Positions 18,809 to 27,655 of a stretch of 50,416 nucleotides of DNA are shown piece after piece. The stretch covers positions 1 through 50,416 of the forward strand of contig NZ_JAKEVM010000015.1 of the NCBI RefSeq assembly GCF_022398475.1, read 5' to 3'. Below the pieces are notes generated by a model. It saw nothing but the letters and a program-made list of their open reading frames with translations, was not told the origin of the DNA and searched no databases. A program made the position numbers and the translations under genes. Within the stretch, counting starts at the first letter, position 1, and each line of letters begins with the position of its first letter. The stretch comes from Pseudoalteromonas shioyasakiensis (GTDB lineage Bacteria > Pseudomonadota > Gammaproteobacteria > Enterobacterales > Alteromonadaceae).

Positions 18809-18846
18809 AATTCCGTGTAGTGTCAATATTTTGAAATTGTTGAATT

Positions 18847-20958
18847 ATGGAATTTAAAGCGGTATTACAACAACTTAACAGAGATAAAAAAGAATATGCG
18901 AAGGGTATCGGCACGCCGTTAATGGTACTTGCTGCGCTGGGCATGGTGATTTTACCCCTGCCGCCATTTCTTTTAGATATTCTATTTTCGTTTAATATCG
19001 CGTTAGCACTGGTGGTGTTACTAGTTACTGTTTACACCATGAAACCACTTGAATTTGGTATGTTCCCTGCGGTTCTACTAATTGCAACCATCATGCGCTT
19101 AGCACTGAATGTCGCCAGTACCCGTGTGGTATTGCTAGAAGGTCATAATGGTGGAGATGCAGCCGGTAAAGTTATCGAGGCCTTTGGCTCGGTGGTTATC
19201 GGCGGTAACTATGCAGTTGGTTTAGTGGTCTTCCTGATTTTAATCATTATTAACTTTGTGGTTATCACCAAAGGTGCTGGCCGTATTTCTGAAGTATCAG
19301 CTCGCTTTACTCTTGACGCAATGCCTGGTAAACAAATGGCGATTGATGCTGACTTAAACGCCGGTTTCATCAGTGCAGAGCAAGCTCGTGAACGTCGTGA
19401 AGAAGTCACCCGCGAAGCCGATTTCTATGGTTCAATGGATGGTGCGAGTAAGTTCGTAAAAGGCGATGCAATAGCAGGTATCGTTATTCTAGTGATTAAC
19501 ATCGTTGGTGGCTTATTTGTTGGTATGATCCAACATGATTTATCGTTCAGCCGTGCGATGGAAGTATACACCTTACTAACCATTGGTGATGGTCTAGTTG
19601 CACAGCTACCTTCACTGTTACTGTCTATCGGTACCGCAATCGTTGTTACCCGTCAAAATGAATCGCACAATATGGGCGACCAAGTTAAGACTCAGCTAGG
19701 TAACGAAAAATCACTTTATATCGCATCAGGTATTTTAATCATCATGGGTATTGTGCCGGGTATGCCGCACATCGCATTTTTAAGCTTGGGTGCATTACTG
19801 GGTTACCTTGCTTATTTCACACAGCAACAAAAAGCCAAAGCAGAAGCCGAAAAAGCAGAGCAAGAGGCAAATGGTGGTGCACCAGGTACAGGCGTTGCCA
19901 ATAAACAAGAACAAAAAGAACTGGGTTGGGATGACGTTCAGCAAGTTGATGTTATTGGCTTAGAAGTGGGGTATCGATTGATTCCACTTGTTGACCAATC
20001 TCAAGGTGGTGAACTGTTAAATCGTATTAAAGGTGTGCGTAAAAAACTGTCTCAGGAGCTTGGCTTCTTGGTACCTCCTGTGCACATTCGCGATAACTTA
20101 GAGCTCGACCCTAACGCTTACAGAATTACTATGATGGGTGTTTCAAGCGGTGAAGGTGAGCTTAAGCATGGTGATGAGTTAGCGATTAATCCAGGCCAAG
20201 TATTTGGTCCAATCAAAGGGGTTGCTACAAAAGATCCTGCATTTGGATTAGATGCGGTGTGGATCAAACCTGATCAAAAAGATGAAGCACAATCACTTGG
20301 CTATACCGTCGTTGATTCTGCAACTGTGGTTGCAACTCATATTAGCCAGTTACTTACTAACAGTGCTGCTTTACTACTTGGTCATGAAGAAGTACAAAAC
20401 TTATTAGATATGTTAGCGAAGAGTCATCCACGTCTTGTTGAAGGACTGGTTCCTGACGTATTACCACTTACTACTATCGTAAAAGTGCTACAAAACTTAC
20501 TTAATGAAGGGGTGGCAATTCGCGATATGCGCTCGATTGTACAAACTCTTGTTGAGTATGGTCCACGTAGCCAAGACCCTGATGTACTAACGGCTGCAGT
20601 GCGAATTTCACTGCGCAGATTGATCGTTCAAGACGCTGTTGGTATGTCTTCTGAGATCCCTGTCATAACCTTGGCGCCTGAGTTGGAACAGATGTTGCAT
20701 CAGTCACTTCAGAATGCAGGTGACGAAGGTGCCGGAATAGAGCCAAGCCTTGCAGAGCGACTTCAACAATCATTGAATGAAGCGCATCAAAACCAAGAAA
20801 TGGCCGGTGAACCTTCGATACTGTTAACGTCAGGAATGTTAAGAACTGTGTTATCTCGCTTCGTTAAGTACACCATCCCAGGTTTAAGGGTGATGTCTTA
20901 CCAAGAGGTACCAGACGAAAGACAGATTAAGATTGTCAGCTCAGTAGGCCAACAATAG
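18847..20958 (+). CDS. flhA: Flagellar export gate protein FlhA
   Basis: Major export gate component that uses proton motive force and docks chaperone-substrate complexes. 703 aa, standard length: about eight N-terminal membrane helices (to about 325), the conserved FHIPEP-type loop region (ARFTLDAMPGKQMAIDADLN, about 155-175), a Lys/Glu/Ala-rich linker and a large cytoplasmic domain. First gene of the unit leading into flhF, flhG, fliA and che genes. Confidence 0.96.
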   Translation: MEFKAVLQQLNRDKKEYAKGIGTPLMVLAALGMVILPLPPFLLDILFSFNIALALVVLLVTVYTMKPLEFGMFPAVLLIATIMRLALNVASTRVVLLEGHNGGDAAGKVIEAFGSVVIGGNYAVGLVVFLILIIINFVVITKGAGRISEVSARFTLDAMPGKQMAIDADLNAGFISAEQARERREEVTREADFYGSMDGASKFVKGDAIAGIVILVINIVGGLFVGMIQHDLSFSRAMEVYTLLTIGDGLVAQLPSLLLSIGTAIVVTRQNESHNMGDQVKTQLGNEKSLYIASGILIIMGIVPGMPHIAFLSLGALLGYLAYFTQQQKAKAEAEKAEQEANGGAPGTGVANKQEQKELGWDDVQQVDVIGLEVGYRLIPLVDQSQGGELLNRIKGVRKKLSQELGFLVPPVHIRDNLELDPNAYRITMMGVSSGEGELKHGDELAINPGQVFGPIKGVATKDPAFGLDAVWIKPDQKDEAQSLGYTVVDSATVVATHISQLLTNSAALLLGHEEVQNLLDMLAKSHPRLVEGLVPDVLPLTTIVKVLQNLLNEGVAIRDMRSIVQTLVEYGPRSQDPDVLTAAVRISLRRLIVQDAVGMSSEIPVITLAPELEQMLHQSLQNAGDEGAGIEPSLAERLQQSLNEAHQNQEMAGEPSILLTSGMLRTVLSRFVKYTIPGLRVMSYQEVPDERQIKIVSSVGQQ

Positions 20959-20978
20959 GATAGTAAAGGGGTTGAACC

Positions 20979-22475
20979 ATGAAAATTAAACGTTTTTTTG
21001 CTAAAGATATGCGCACAGCACTGAAAGAAGTGAAAGATGAACTAGGTGTTGATGCGGTTATTATGTCGAACAAAAAGCTTGCTAACGGCGTTGAAATCGT
21101 TGCAGCTGTTGATTACGACAAAGCAGCCCCGAAAGCCGAAGCTAAACCAGCAGTGGCACAATCAGCAGTGGCACAATCAGCACCTGCTCCACAGCATAAC
21201 TTTGTTAAACCTGAGCCAATGCGTGCTAAACCTGAGCCGCAAGCGAAAGTTGCTGATAGCCTACAAGCGTTACTTGAGCGTCAAGCCCCACGCCCTCGTT
21301 CGCCAGAGCTTGCGTCAATGTTTAGTCAATCTGGTATTGATACGAGTGAACACTATCAACCAAAAGAGCCAAGCTTTGAGCAGCAACAGCCTGAATATAA
21401 GCAAGCTCCTCGTTATCAACAGCAAGCAGCACCTCGTGTACAAACTCAAGCACATAGCTTAGGTTTTGATGACGACTTAGATTCTGGTTTTGATGATTTA
21501 GATTCACCAGCCGAGCACAAAAACTCAGCACCTGCGAATCAATCAGAAATGACGACCATGCGTGAAGAAATGAATGCGATTCGTCAATTACTTGAACACC
21601 AAGTATCTGGCTTAATGCAACAAGATATGGCACGCCGTGATCCGACTCGTGCATGTATGATTGACCGCTTAGCAGGTATGGGTATTGAACGTGATGTTGC
21701 AGAGCAAATGGCTTGTTTCATTCCTGACGACGTATCACGTCAACAAGCGTGGCAAGCACTTCTGCAAATGGTTGAAAACCAAATGCATACCACTAATAAC
21801 GAAATTCTGCGTCAAGGCGGTGTATTTGCGTTAGTTGGTCCAACAGGCGTTGGTAAAACAACCACAGTTGCAAAATTAGCTGCACTGGGTGCACAAAAAT
21901 ATGGTGCTGATAAAGTGGCGTTGATCACCACTGATACCTACAGAATTGGTGCCTACGAACAATTGGCTACTTATGGTCGTATTATTGGCTGTGGTGTTAA
22001 GCAGGTAAAAGATGCGAATGAATTAGCTGAAGTGTTATACCATTTACGTAATAAGCGTCTAGTATTAATAGACACAGCGGGTATGAGCCAACGTGATTTA
22101 CGTTTAACTGAGCAGTTAAATACCCTAATGCGTAATCAGCGTGTTGATATTCGTAGTTATTTAGTATTAAGTGCTACAGCACAGATAAATGTGTTGCAAG
22201 AAACCGTAAGACACTTTAAAAAGGTTCACCTAAGTGGCTGTATCTTCACTAAATTGGATGAATCTTTAAGTTTAGGTGAGATTATTAGCATAGCGATTCA
22301 AAATCGCCTGCCAATAGGGTATCTTACTAACGGTCAGCGCGTTCCTGAGGATATTCGCGTAGCGAATGCTGAAAAACTAGTGAAAAAAGCTGAACAATTG
22401 TATTTAAAACGAGCAAAAGCACAACATTCAAGACGTCAAGCAGTAGCGTCGAACACAGTAGGGATGTATGATTAA
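20979..22475 (+). CDS. flhF: Polar flagellar placement GTPase FlhF
   Basis: SRP-type GTPase that marks the pole where FliF first assembles. 498 aa: basic N-terminal B domain (MKIKRFFAKDMRTALKEVK), a long disordered Gln/Pro/Ala linker (about 50-190), and the NG domain with G1 GPTGVGKTTT (about 287-296), TTDTYRIGAYEQL and DTAGMSQRD. The linker holds a perfect 15-bp tandem duplication (21150-21179, AVAQS twice), probably slippage. The 3' end overlaps flhG by 8 nt, coupling the number/placement pair. Confidence 0.95.
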   Translation: MKIKRFFAKDMRTALKEVKDELGVDAVIMSNKKLANGVEIVAAVDYDKAAPKAEAKPAVAQSAVAQSAPAPQHNFVKPEPMRAKPEPQAKVADSLQALLERQAPRPRSPELASMFSQSGIDTSEHYQPKEPSFEQQQPEYKQAPRYQQQAAPRVQTQAHSLGFDDDLDSGFDDLDSPAEHKNSAPANQSEMTTMREEMNAIRQLLEHQVSGLMQQDMARRDPTRACMIDRLAGMGIERDVAEQMACFIPDDVSRQQAWQALLQMVENQMHTTNNEILRQGGVFALVGPTGVGKTTTVAKLAALGAQKYGADKVALITTDTYRIGAYEQLATYGRIIGCGVKQVKDANELAEVLYHLRNKRLVLIDTAGMSQRDLRLTEQLNTLMRNQRVDIRSYLVLSATAQINVLQETVRHFKKVHLSGCIFTKLDESLSLGEIISIAIQNRLPIGYLTNGQRVPEDIRVANAEKLVKKAEQLYLKRAKAQHSRRQAVASNTVGMYD

Positions 22476-23328
22476 CACAGTATTAGATCAAGCAAGCGGC
22501 CTGCGCAAAATGAATCAAAATAATAATAGTGGCGTTAAAGTTATCGCTGTTACTGGCGGTAAAGGTGGAGTGGGTAAAACCAACGTTTCACTCAATACCG
22601 CAATCGCATTAGGTCAGCAAGGAAATCGTGTATTAGTATTAGATGCCGATTTAGGTTTGGCAAACTGTGACGTAATGCTTGGCCTTCGTGTTGAACGTAA
22701 TTTATCTCATGTTTTGTCAGGCGAGTGTGAGCTTGACGAAATTCTTGTTGAAGGCCCTGCGGGCATCAAAATTGTACCAGCGACGTCTGGTTCACAAAGT
22801 ATGGTTGAATTAACGCCATCTGAGCATGCAGGCCTTATTCGCGCTTTTAGCGAGTTAAACACCGAGTTTGATATATTAATTGTTGATACCGCCGCAGGTA
22901 TTTCTGACATGGTATTAAGCTTTTCTCGTGCAGCCCAAGACGTTGTTGTGGTTGTATGCGATGAACCTACCTCAATTACTGATGCTTACGCACTTATTAA
23001 AGTGCTTAGCCGTGAGCATGGCGTATATAAATTTAAAATTGTTGCCAATATGGTGCGCAGTTTGCGTGAAGGGCAAGAATTATTTGCTAAACTTTCAAAA
23101 GTAACGGATCGTTTTTTAGATGTTTCAATGGAGTTGGTAGCAACCATTCCTTATGACGAGAACATGCGTAAATCTACGCGACGTCAAAAGGTGATTGTTG
23201 AATTATTCCCGAACTCACCGGCAGCGGTGGCGTTTAAAACATTAGCAACAAAAGCAGTTAAGTGGCCGATCCCTAATCAACCGTCTGGCCATTTAGAATT
23301 TTTTATTGAAAAACTAGTAAACGGCTAA
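22468..23328 (+). CDS. flhG: Flagellar number regulator FlhG (FleN), MinD-like ATPase
   Basis: ParA/MinD-family ATPase that limits flagellar number, partly by inhibiting FlrA/FleQ and opposing FlhF. 286 aa: an N-terminal helix (DQASGLRKMNQ) like the one that stimulates FlhF GTPase in relatives, deviant Walker A GGKGGVGKT (about 31-39), switch DADLGLANCD, and DTAAGISDMV. Overlaps flhF by 8 nt and precedes fliA by 2 nt. Confidence 0.95.
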   Translation: MINTVLDQASGLRKMNQNNNSGVKVIAVTGGKGGVGKTNVSLNTAIALGQQGNRVLVLDADLGLANCDVMLGLRVERNLSHVLSGECELDEILVEGPAGIKIVPATSGSQSMVELTPSEHAGLIRAFSELNTEFDILIVDTAAGISDMVLSFSRAAQDVVVVVCDEPTSITDAYALIKVLSREHGVYKFKIVANMVRSLREGQELFAKLSKVTDRFLDVSMELVATIPYDENMRKSTRRQKVIVELFPNSPAAVAFKTLATKAVKWPIPNQPSGHLEFFIEKLVNG

Positions 23329-23330
23329 CT

Positions 23331-24065
23331 ATGACAACATCGGTGAATAAAGCGATGGGATATCAATCAGCACAGAATTTAAATGCGATTGTCGAAAAAC
23401 ATGCCTCTTTAGTCAAAAAAGTGGCGTGCCATCTAATTGCTCGTTTACCTGCCAGTGTGCAACTCGATGATTTAATTCAATCAGGCATGATAGGCCTAAT
23501 TGAAGCGTCAAAAAACTTTGATGCTAGCAAAGGTGCTAGTTTCGAAACCTTCGCTGGAATTCGTATTCGTGGTGCGATGTTAGACGAAATTCGTAGAGGT
23601 GACTGGGCGCCACGCTCAGTTCACCGAAATGCCCGCCTTGTGGCTGAAACCATTTCCGAATTAGAAAGCACTTTAAATCGTGAGCCCAAAGATACTGAAG
23701 TCGCTGAAAAACTTGATATTACGCTAGATGAGTACCATCATATTCTACATGATGTAAATTCGAGTAAAGTATTAGGTATTGAAGATTTAGGTGTAGATGA
23801 AGACGTCATCACACCAGTAGGTCAGGATTTAGGACTAGACAAACCGTTTAATAACGTTAAAAATGAGCGGTTTAACCAGTCTCTATTAACGGCTATCCAA
23901 TCGTTACCAGAAAGAGATGCTCTCGTTTTGTCTTTGTACTACAACGACGAAATGAACTTAAAAGAAATAGGACACATACTCGATGTTAGCGAGTCGCGTG
24001 TGAGTCAAATACATGGTCAGGCGATGATTAAGCTCAAAGCAAAAATCAATGACTGGATTAATTAG
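23331..24065 (+). CDS. fliA: Flagellar sigma factor FliA (sigma-28)
   Basis: Alternative sigma factor for late genes (flagellin, motor, chemotaxis). 244 aa with sigma region 2 (LDDLIQSGMIGLIEA, FETFAGIRIRGAMLDEIRRG), region 3, and region 4 (LSLYYNDEMNLKEIGHILDVSESRVSQIH). Its anti-sigma factor FlgM is not encoded here. Lies between flhG and cheY as in Vibrio and Pseudomonas. Confidence 0.96.
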   Translation: MTTSVNKAMGYQSAQNLNAIVEKHASLVKKVACHLIARLPASVQLDDLIQSGMIGLIEASKNFDASKGASFETFAGIRIRGAMLDEIRRGDWAPRSVHRNARLVAETISELESTLNREPKDTEVAEKLDITLDEYHHILHDVNSSKVLGIEDLGVDEDVITPVGQDLGLDKPFNNVKNERFNQSLLTAIQSLPERDALVLSLYYNDEMNLKEIGHILDVSESRVSQIHGQAMIKLKAKINDWIN

Positions 24066-24105
24066 TAGTAAGTAAATAAAGGTTCAAACCTCACCGGAGG
24101 ATGTT

Positions 24106-24489
24106 TTGGATAAAAACATGAAAATTCTTGTTGTTGATGATTTTTCTACAATGAGACGTATCATTAAAAATCTATTAAGGGATTTAGGTTTTACCAATGT
24201 GCAGGAAGCTGACGACGGTTCAACAGCATTGCCAATGCTACAAAATCAAGAATTTGATTTTGTTGTAACAGATTGGAACATGCCTGGTATGCAAGGTATT
24301 GATTTGTTACGTGCAATTCGTGCTGATGATAGCCTTAAGCATATTCCTGTATTAATGGTGACAGCTGAAGCGAAAAAAGAACAAATTGTTGCTGCTGCTC
24401 AAGCAGGTGTTAATGGCTATATCGTTAAACCATTCACTGCTGCGACACTTAAAACCAAATTGGAAAAAGTGTTTGAACGTTTAGGTTAA
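24106..24489 (+). CDS. cheY: Chemotaxis response regulator CheY
   Basis: Single-domain messenger that carries phosphate from CheA to FliM. 127 aa. Start is TTG at 24106 (encoded [13 protein letters not shown]): GGAGG at 24096-24100 is 5 nt before it, whereas the in-frame ATG at 24118 is 17 nt away. An out-of-frame ATG abuts the ribosome site (24101) and opens only a 6-codon frame. Acidic pocket D11/D12, phospho-acceptor Asp56, Thr in MVTAE and Lys in IVKPF are all present, so it should be active. Confidence 0.95.
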   Translation: MDKNMKILVVDDFSTMRRIIKNLLRDLGFTNVQEADDGSTALPMLQNQEFDFVVTDWNMPGMQGIDLLRAIRADDSLKHIPVLMVTAEAKKEQIVAAAQAGVNGYIVKPFTAATLKTKLEKVFERLG

Positions 24490-24506
24490 TCTAAGGGGAG
24501 AGGCTT

Positions 24507-25274
24507 ATGTCAGCACTTGCTGCGCCTCAAATAAGTTTAGAGCAAGCTCGTCAACTTGTTGAGTATCTTGAAAATGGTGAACAAGAAAAAGCAGATAAGC
24601 TCATTCTTGACGCTGCATCAAAAGAACAATCAGAGTTGTTTGCTGAAGTCGGCAAATTGACGCGTCAGCTTCATGAAGCGTTAAAAAACTTTGACCTAGA
24701 TACTCGTCTCACTGATTTAACTACCGACGCGATCCCAGACGCTAAGCAGCGCTTAAATTATGTTATGGAAATGACAGAAAGCGCCGCCAATAAAACCATG
24801 GATGCGGTTGAAGCAAGTTTACCAATAGCGCAACAACTTGCTGATGAAATTGCCGCAATCAAACCTACGTGGGATCGTTTAATGAACCGAGAAATTGAAC
24901 TCGGTGAATTTAAATCGTTATGTCATAGCTTAGATAAGTTCATGAATAACTCGCATACCAAAACCGATGAGCTCCAAGGTTTGATGACTAATGTGCTGAT
25001 GGCGCAGGATTATCAGGATTTAACCGGACAAGTTATTCGCCGTGTTATTGAGTTGGTGCGAGAGGTAGAAGACAGTTTAATTAATCTCTTAACTGTGTTT
25101 GGCAGTCAAGAAGATGGTCATCAACAACAAGAAAAACAGGCCATAGAAAAAGCACCTGCAACAAGTGACACACTAGCAGGTCCTGAAGGGCCAATTATTG
25201 ATAAAGAGTCTCGCGATGATGTTGTCTCAGGACAAGATGAAGTCGATGATCTATTATCAAGTCTGGGCTTCTAA
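24507..25274 (+). CDS. cheZ: CheY-phosphate phosphatase CheZ
   Basis: Speeds CheY-P dephosphorylation. 255 aa, longer than the enterobacterial protein (about 214). Long helical hairpin core with the catalytic segment MAQDYQDLTGQVIRRVI (about 165-181), then a variable linker (about 205-235) and a C-terminal CheY-tethering peptide ending DEVDDLLSSLGF. Followed by cheA after 15 nt. Confidence 0.94.
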   Translation: MSALAAPQISLEQARQLVEYLENGEQEKADKLILDAASKEQSELFAEVGKLTRQLHEALKNFDLDTRLTDLTTDAIPDAKQRLNYVMEMTESAANKTMDAVEASLPIAQQLADEIAAIKPTWDRLMNREIELGEFKSLCHSLDKFMNNSHTKTDELQGLMTNVLMAQDYQDLTGQVIRRVIELVREVEDSLINLLTVFGSQEDGHQQQEKQAIEKAPATSDTLAGPEGPIIDKESRDDVVSGQDEVDDLLSSLGF

Positions 25275-25289
25275 GAGGAGAGTAGCTGC

Positions 25290-27593
25290 ATGAGCTTTGA
25301 AGTCGATGAAGATATATTACAGGATTTCCTTGTTGAAGCAGGAGAAATCTTAGAGCTTTTGTCAGAGCAATTAGTCGAGCTTGAAAACAACCCAGAAGAC
25401 AAAGATCTATTAAACGCCATTTTTAGAGGCTTCCATACTGTTAAAGGTGGTGCAGGCTTCTTAAGTATGACTGAGCTTGTAGATGCGTGTCATGGTGCAG
25501 AGAATGTTTTCGATTTATTACGTCAAGGTGTACGCAGTGTAACACCAGAACTAATGGACGTAATTTTACAGGCTCTCGATACTATCAACGAAATGTTCGC
25601 TACGATTCAAAATCGCGAACAGCCAGAGCCTGCAGATCCAGCCCTATTAGAAGTCCTTCATAAATTAAGTCAGCCACCAACCGCAGAAGAGCTTGCAGGT
25701 GAAGACTTATCTGTAGCAGAGGATGTTGCAGTTGCACCTGAAGAACCCGCAGTTGAAGAGCCTGCTGTTGATACGCCTGAAGTCACAGCAGATACAGCAA
25801 CAGACAATATCGATGAAGATGACCCGTTTGCGTTTGATATGTTATTTGATGGCGGCGGTCTTGCAGATAGCAGCGCTGAGCCTCAAAATATTGACGAAAT
25901 CACCGAAGACGAATTTGAAAGCTTACTAGATGAACTGCATGGCAAAGGGCAAGGTCCAGCAGCGACTGCTCCTGAAGCAATTAGCAGTGATAGTGACGAT
26001 ATTACCGATGATGAATTTGACAGCTTATTAGACGAACTGCATGGCGTTGGTAACTTTGGTGAAGTAAAACAAGATACTTCTGCTCAGCCTGAAGCAGCAA
26101 AACCAGCACAGCCGGCTCCTCAAGCACCTGCAGCAGATACTTCAAGCAATGACTCAGACGATGAAATTAGCGATGACGAGTTTGAAGCGCTGCTTGATGA
26201 ATTACACGGTAAAGGTACTGCTCCTCAGTCTTTAGAAACGGCTGCGCCAGAAAAAGCGCCTGAACCACCAAAAGCAGAACCTGCAAAACCAGCACAGCCT
26301 GCAGCATCAAAACCGGCACCTGCGCCTAAACCTGCTGCCGCAGCGCCTAAACCTGCTCCAGCTCCTGCAAAAGCACCAGAAAAATCGCCTGCAGCCTCTG
26401 CTGCACCGAAAAAAGCGCCACCACCACAGGCAGAAACAACGGTACGTGTTGATACTAAACGTCTCGATGAAATCATGAACATGGTGGGTGAGCTGGTATT
26501 GGTCCGAAACCGCTTAGTGAGCCTTGCTAATAACAGCAATAGCGAGTCAATGGGCAAAGCCATCTCTAACCTAGATGTGGTAACCGCAGACTTGCAAGGC
26601 GCGGTTATGAAAACCCGCATGCAGCCAATTAAGAAAGTATTTGGCCGTTTCCCGCGGGTTGTTCGTGACTTAGCCCGTAGCTTGAAAAAAGATATTAACC
26701 TGCAGCTAGTTGGTGAAGAAACCGATTTAGATAAAAACCTTGTTGAAGCACTTGCTGATCCATTGGTGCACTTAGTGCGTAACTCTGTTGACCATGGTAT
26801 TGAAATGCCAGATGTGCGTGAAGCCGCAGGTAAACCGCGTACAGGTACCGTAACGCTTTCGGCATCACAAGAAGGTGATCACATCCTACTAACCATTCGT
26901 GATGATGGTGCAGGTATGGATGCTGAGAAACTGAAAAAAATCGCAATTAGCAAAGGGGTGATCGATCACGACCAAGCAAGTCGCTTGTCGGATACCGAAG
27001 CGTACAACTTAATCTTTGCACCAGGTTTCTCAACCAAAGAAGAGATCTCTGACATCTCAGGCCGTGGTGTGGGCATGGATGTTGTTAAAACTAAAATCAC
27101 TCAGTTAAATGGCTCGGTTAATATTCAGTCTGAGCTGGGTGTAGGTACTGTACTTGAAATCAAGGTGCCATTAACACTTGCTATCTTACCGACCTTAATG
27201 GTTGTTGTGGGTGAGCAAACTTTTGCATTACCACTTGCTGGTGTTAGCGAAATTTTCCACCTTGATTTAACTAAAACTAACGTAGTTGATGGCCAACTGA
27301 CAATTATTGTACGTGAAAAAGCGATCCCGCTTTTCTATTTACAACATTGGTTAGTAAAAGGTGCCAACCGCCAAGAGCGTAAAGCCGAAGGTCACGTGGT
27401 GATTGTACAAATAGGTACTAAGCAAGTGGGCTTTGTAGTTGACTCGTTAATAGGTCAAGAGGAAGTTGTTATTAAACCTTTAGATGCCTTATTACAAGGC
27501 ACACCAGGTATGGCAGGTGCGACAATTACTTCTGATGGTGGCATTGCATTGATCCTCGACGTACCTAGCATGCTTAAACACTACGTTGGCTAA
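25290..27593 (+). CDS. cheA: Chemotaxis histidine kinase CheA
   Basis: Central kinase of the array. 767 aa: P1/HPt with phospho-accepting His49 in FHTVKGGAGFL; a long acidic, Ala/Pro-rich linker (about 140-382); P3 dimerisation (RVDTKRLDEIMNMVGELVLVRN, from about 383); P4 ATPase (VRNSVDHGIE, DDGAGMD, GRGVGMDVV); P5 CheW-like domain to the end. I cannot see a globular P2 (CheY-binding) domain. In its place the linker has three near-identical motifs, (T/S)-(D/E)-D-E-F-(D/E)-x-L-L-D-E-L-H-G, at about 205-218, 239-252 and 294-307, similar to the FliM CheY-binding peptide. Confidence 0.95.
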   Translation: MSFEVDEDILQDFLVEAGEILELLSEQLVELENNPEDKDLLNAIFRGFHTVKGGAGFLSMTELVDACHGAENVFDLLRQGVRSVTPELMDVILQALDTINEMFATIQNREQPEPADPALLEVLHKLSQPPTAEELAGEDLSVAEDVAVAPEEPAVEEPAVDTPEVTADTATDNIDEDDPFAFDMLFDGGGLADSSAEPQNIDEITEDEFESLLDELHGKGQGPAATAPEAISSDSDDITDDEFDSLLDELHGVGNFGEVKQDTSAQPEAAKPAQPAPQAPAADTSSNDSDDEISDDEFEALLDELHGKGTAPQSLETAAPEKAPEPPKAEPAKPAQPAASKPAPAPKPAAAAPKPAPAPAKAPEKSPAASAAPKKAPPPQAETTVRVDTKRLDEIMNMVGELVLVRNRLVSLANNSNSESMGKAISNLDVVTADLQGAVMKTRMQPIKKVFGRFPRVVRDLARSLKKDINLQLVGEETDLDKNLVEALADPLVHLVRNSVDHGIEMPDVREAAGKPRTGTVTLSASQEGDHILLTIRDDGAGMDAEKLKKIAISKGVIDHDQASRLSDTEAYNLIFAPGFSTKEEISDISGRGVGMDVVKTKITQLNGSVNIQSELGVGTVLEIKVPLTLAILPTLMVVVGEQTFALPLAGVSEIFHLDLTKTNVVDGQLTIIVREKAIPLFYLQHWLVKGANRQERKAEGHVVIVQIGTKQVGFVVDSLIGQEEVVIKPLDALLQGTPGMAGATITSDGGIALILDVPSMLKHYVG
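25902..26216 (+). repeat. Three copies of a 16-residue acidic motif in CheA linker
   Basis: Protein-level repeats at 25902-25949, 26004-26051 and 26169-26216 encode TEDEFESLLDELHGKG, TDDEFDSLLDELHGVG and SDDEFEALLDELHGKG. The codons differ between copies, so this is a selected, not freshly duplicated, repeat. Spacing between copies is 34 and 55 residues of low-complexity linker. Confidence 0.85.
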
Positions 27594-27604
27594 TAATAAA
27601 TAAT

Positions 27605-27629
27605 AAAGTGCAGCATTTAGCTGCACTTT
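27605..27629 (+). other. Hairpin between cheA and cheB
   Basis: A 10-bp perfect stem (27605-27614 and 27620-27629) with a 5-nt loop lies 11 nt after the cheA stop. No T-run follows, so it is more likely a stability or processing element that separates cheA and cheB expression than a full terminator. Confidence 0.5.
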
Positions 27630-27655
27630 GAATGATATAAAACAAGAGAGTGCCA

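Noticed and set aside
21046..21462. 138-aa frame in the flhF linker
   Set aside because: It is an overlapping frame of the repetitive Gln-rich linker; flhF is clearly the real frame.
26225..26620. 131-aa antisense frame within cheA, Gly/Ala-rich
   Set aside because: It is the mirror of the Ala/Pro-rich linker codons and has no domain or ribosome support.
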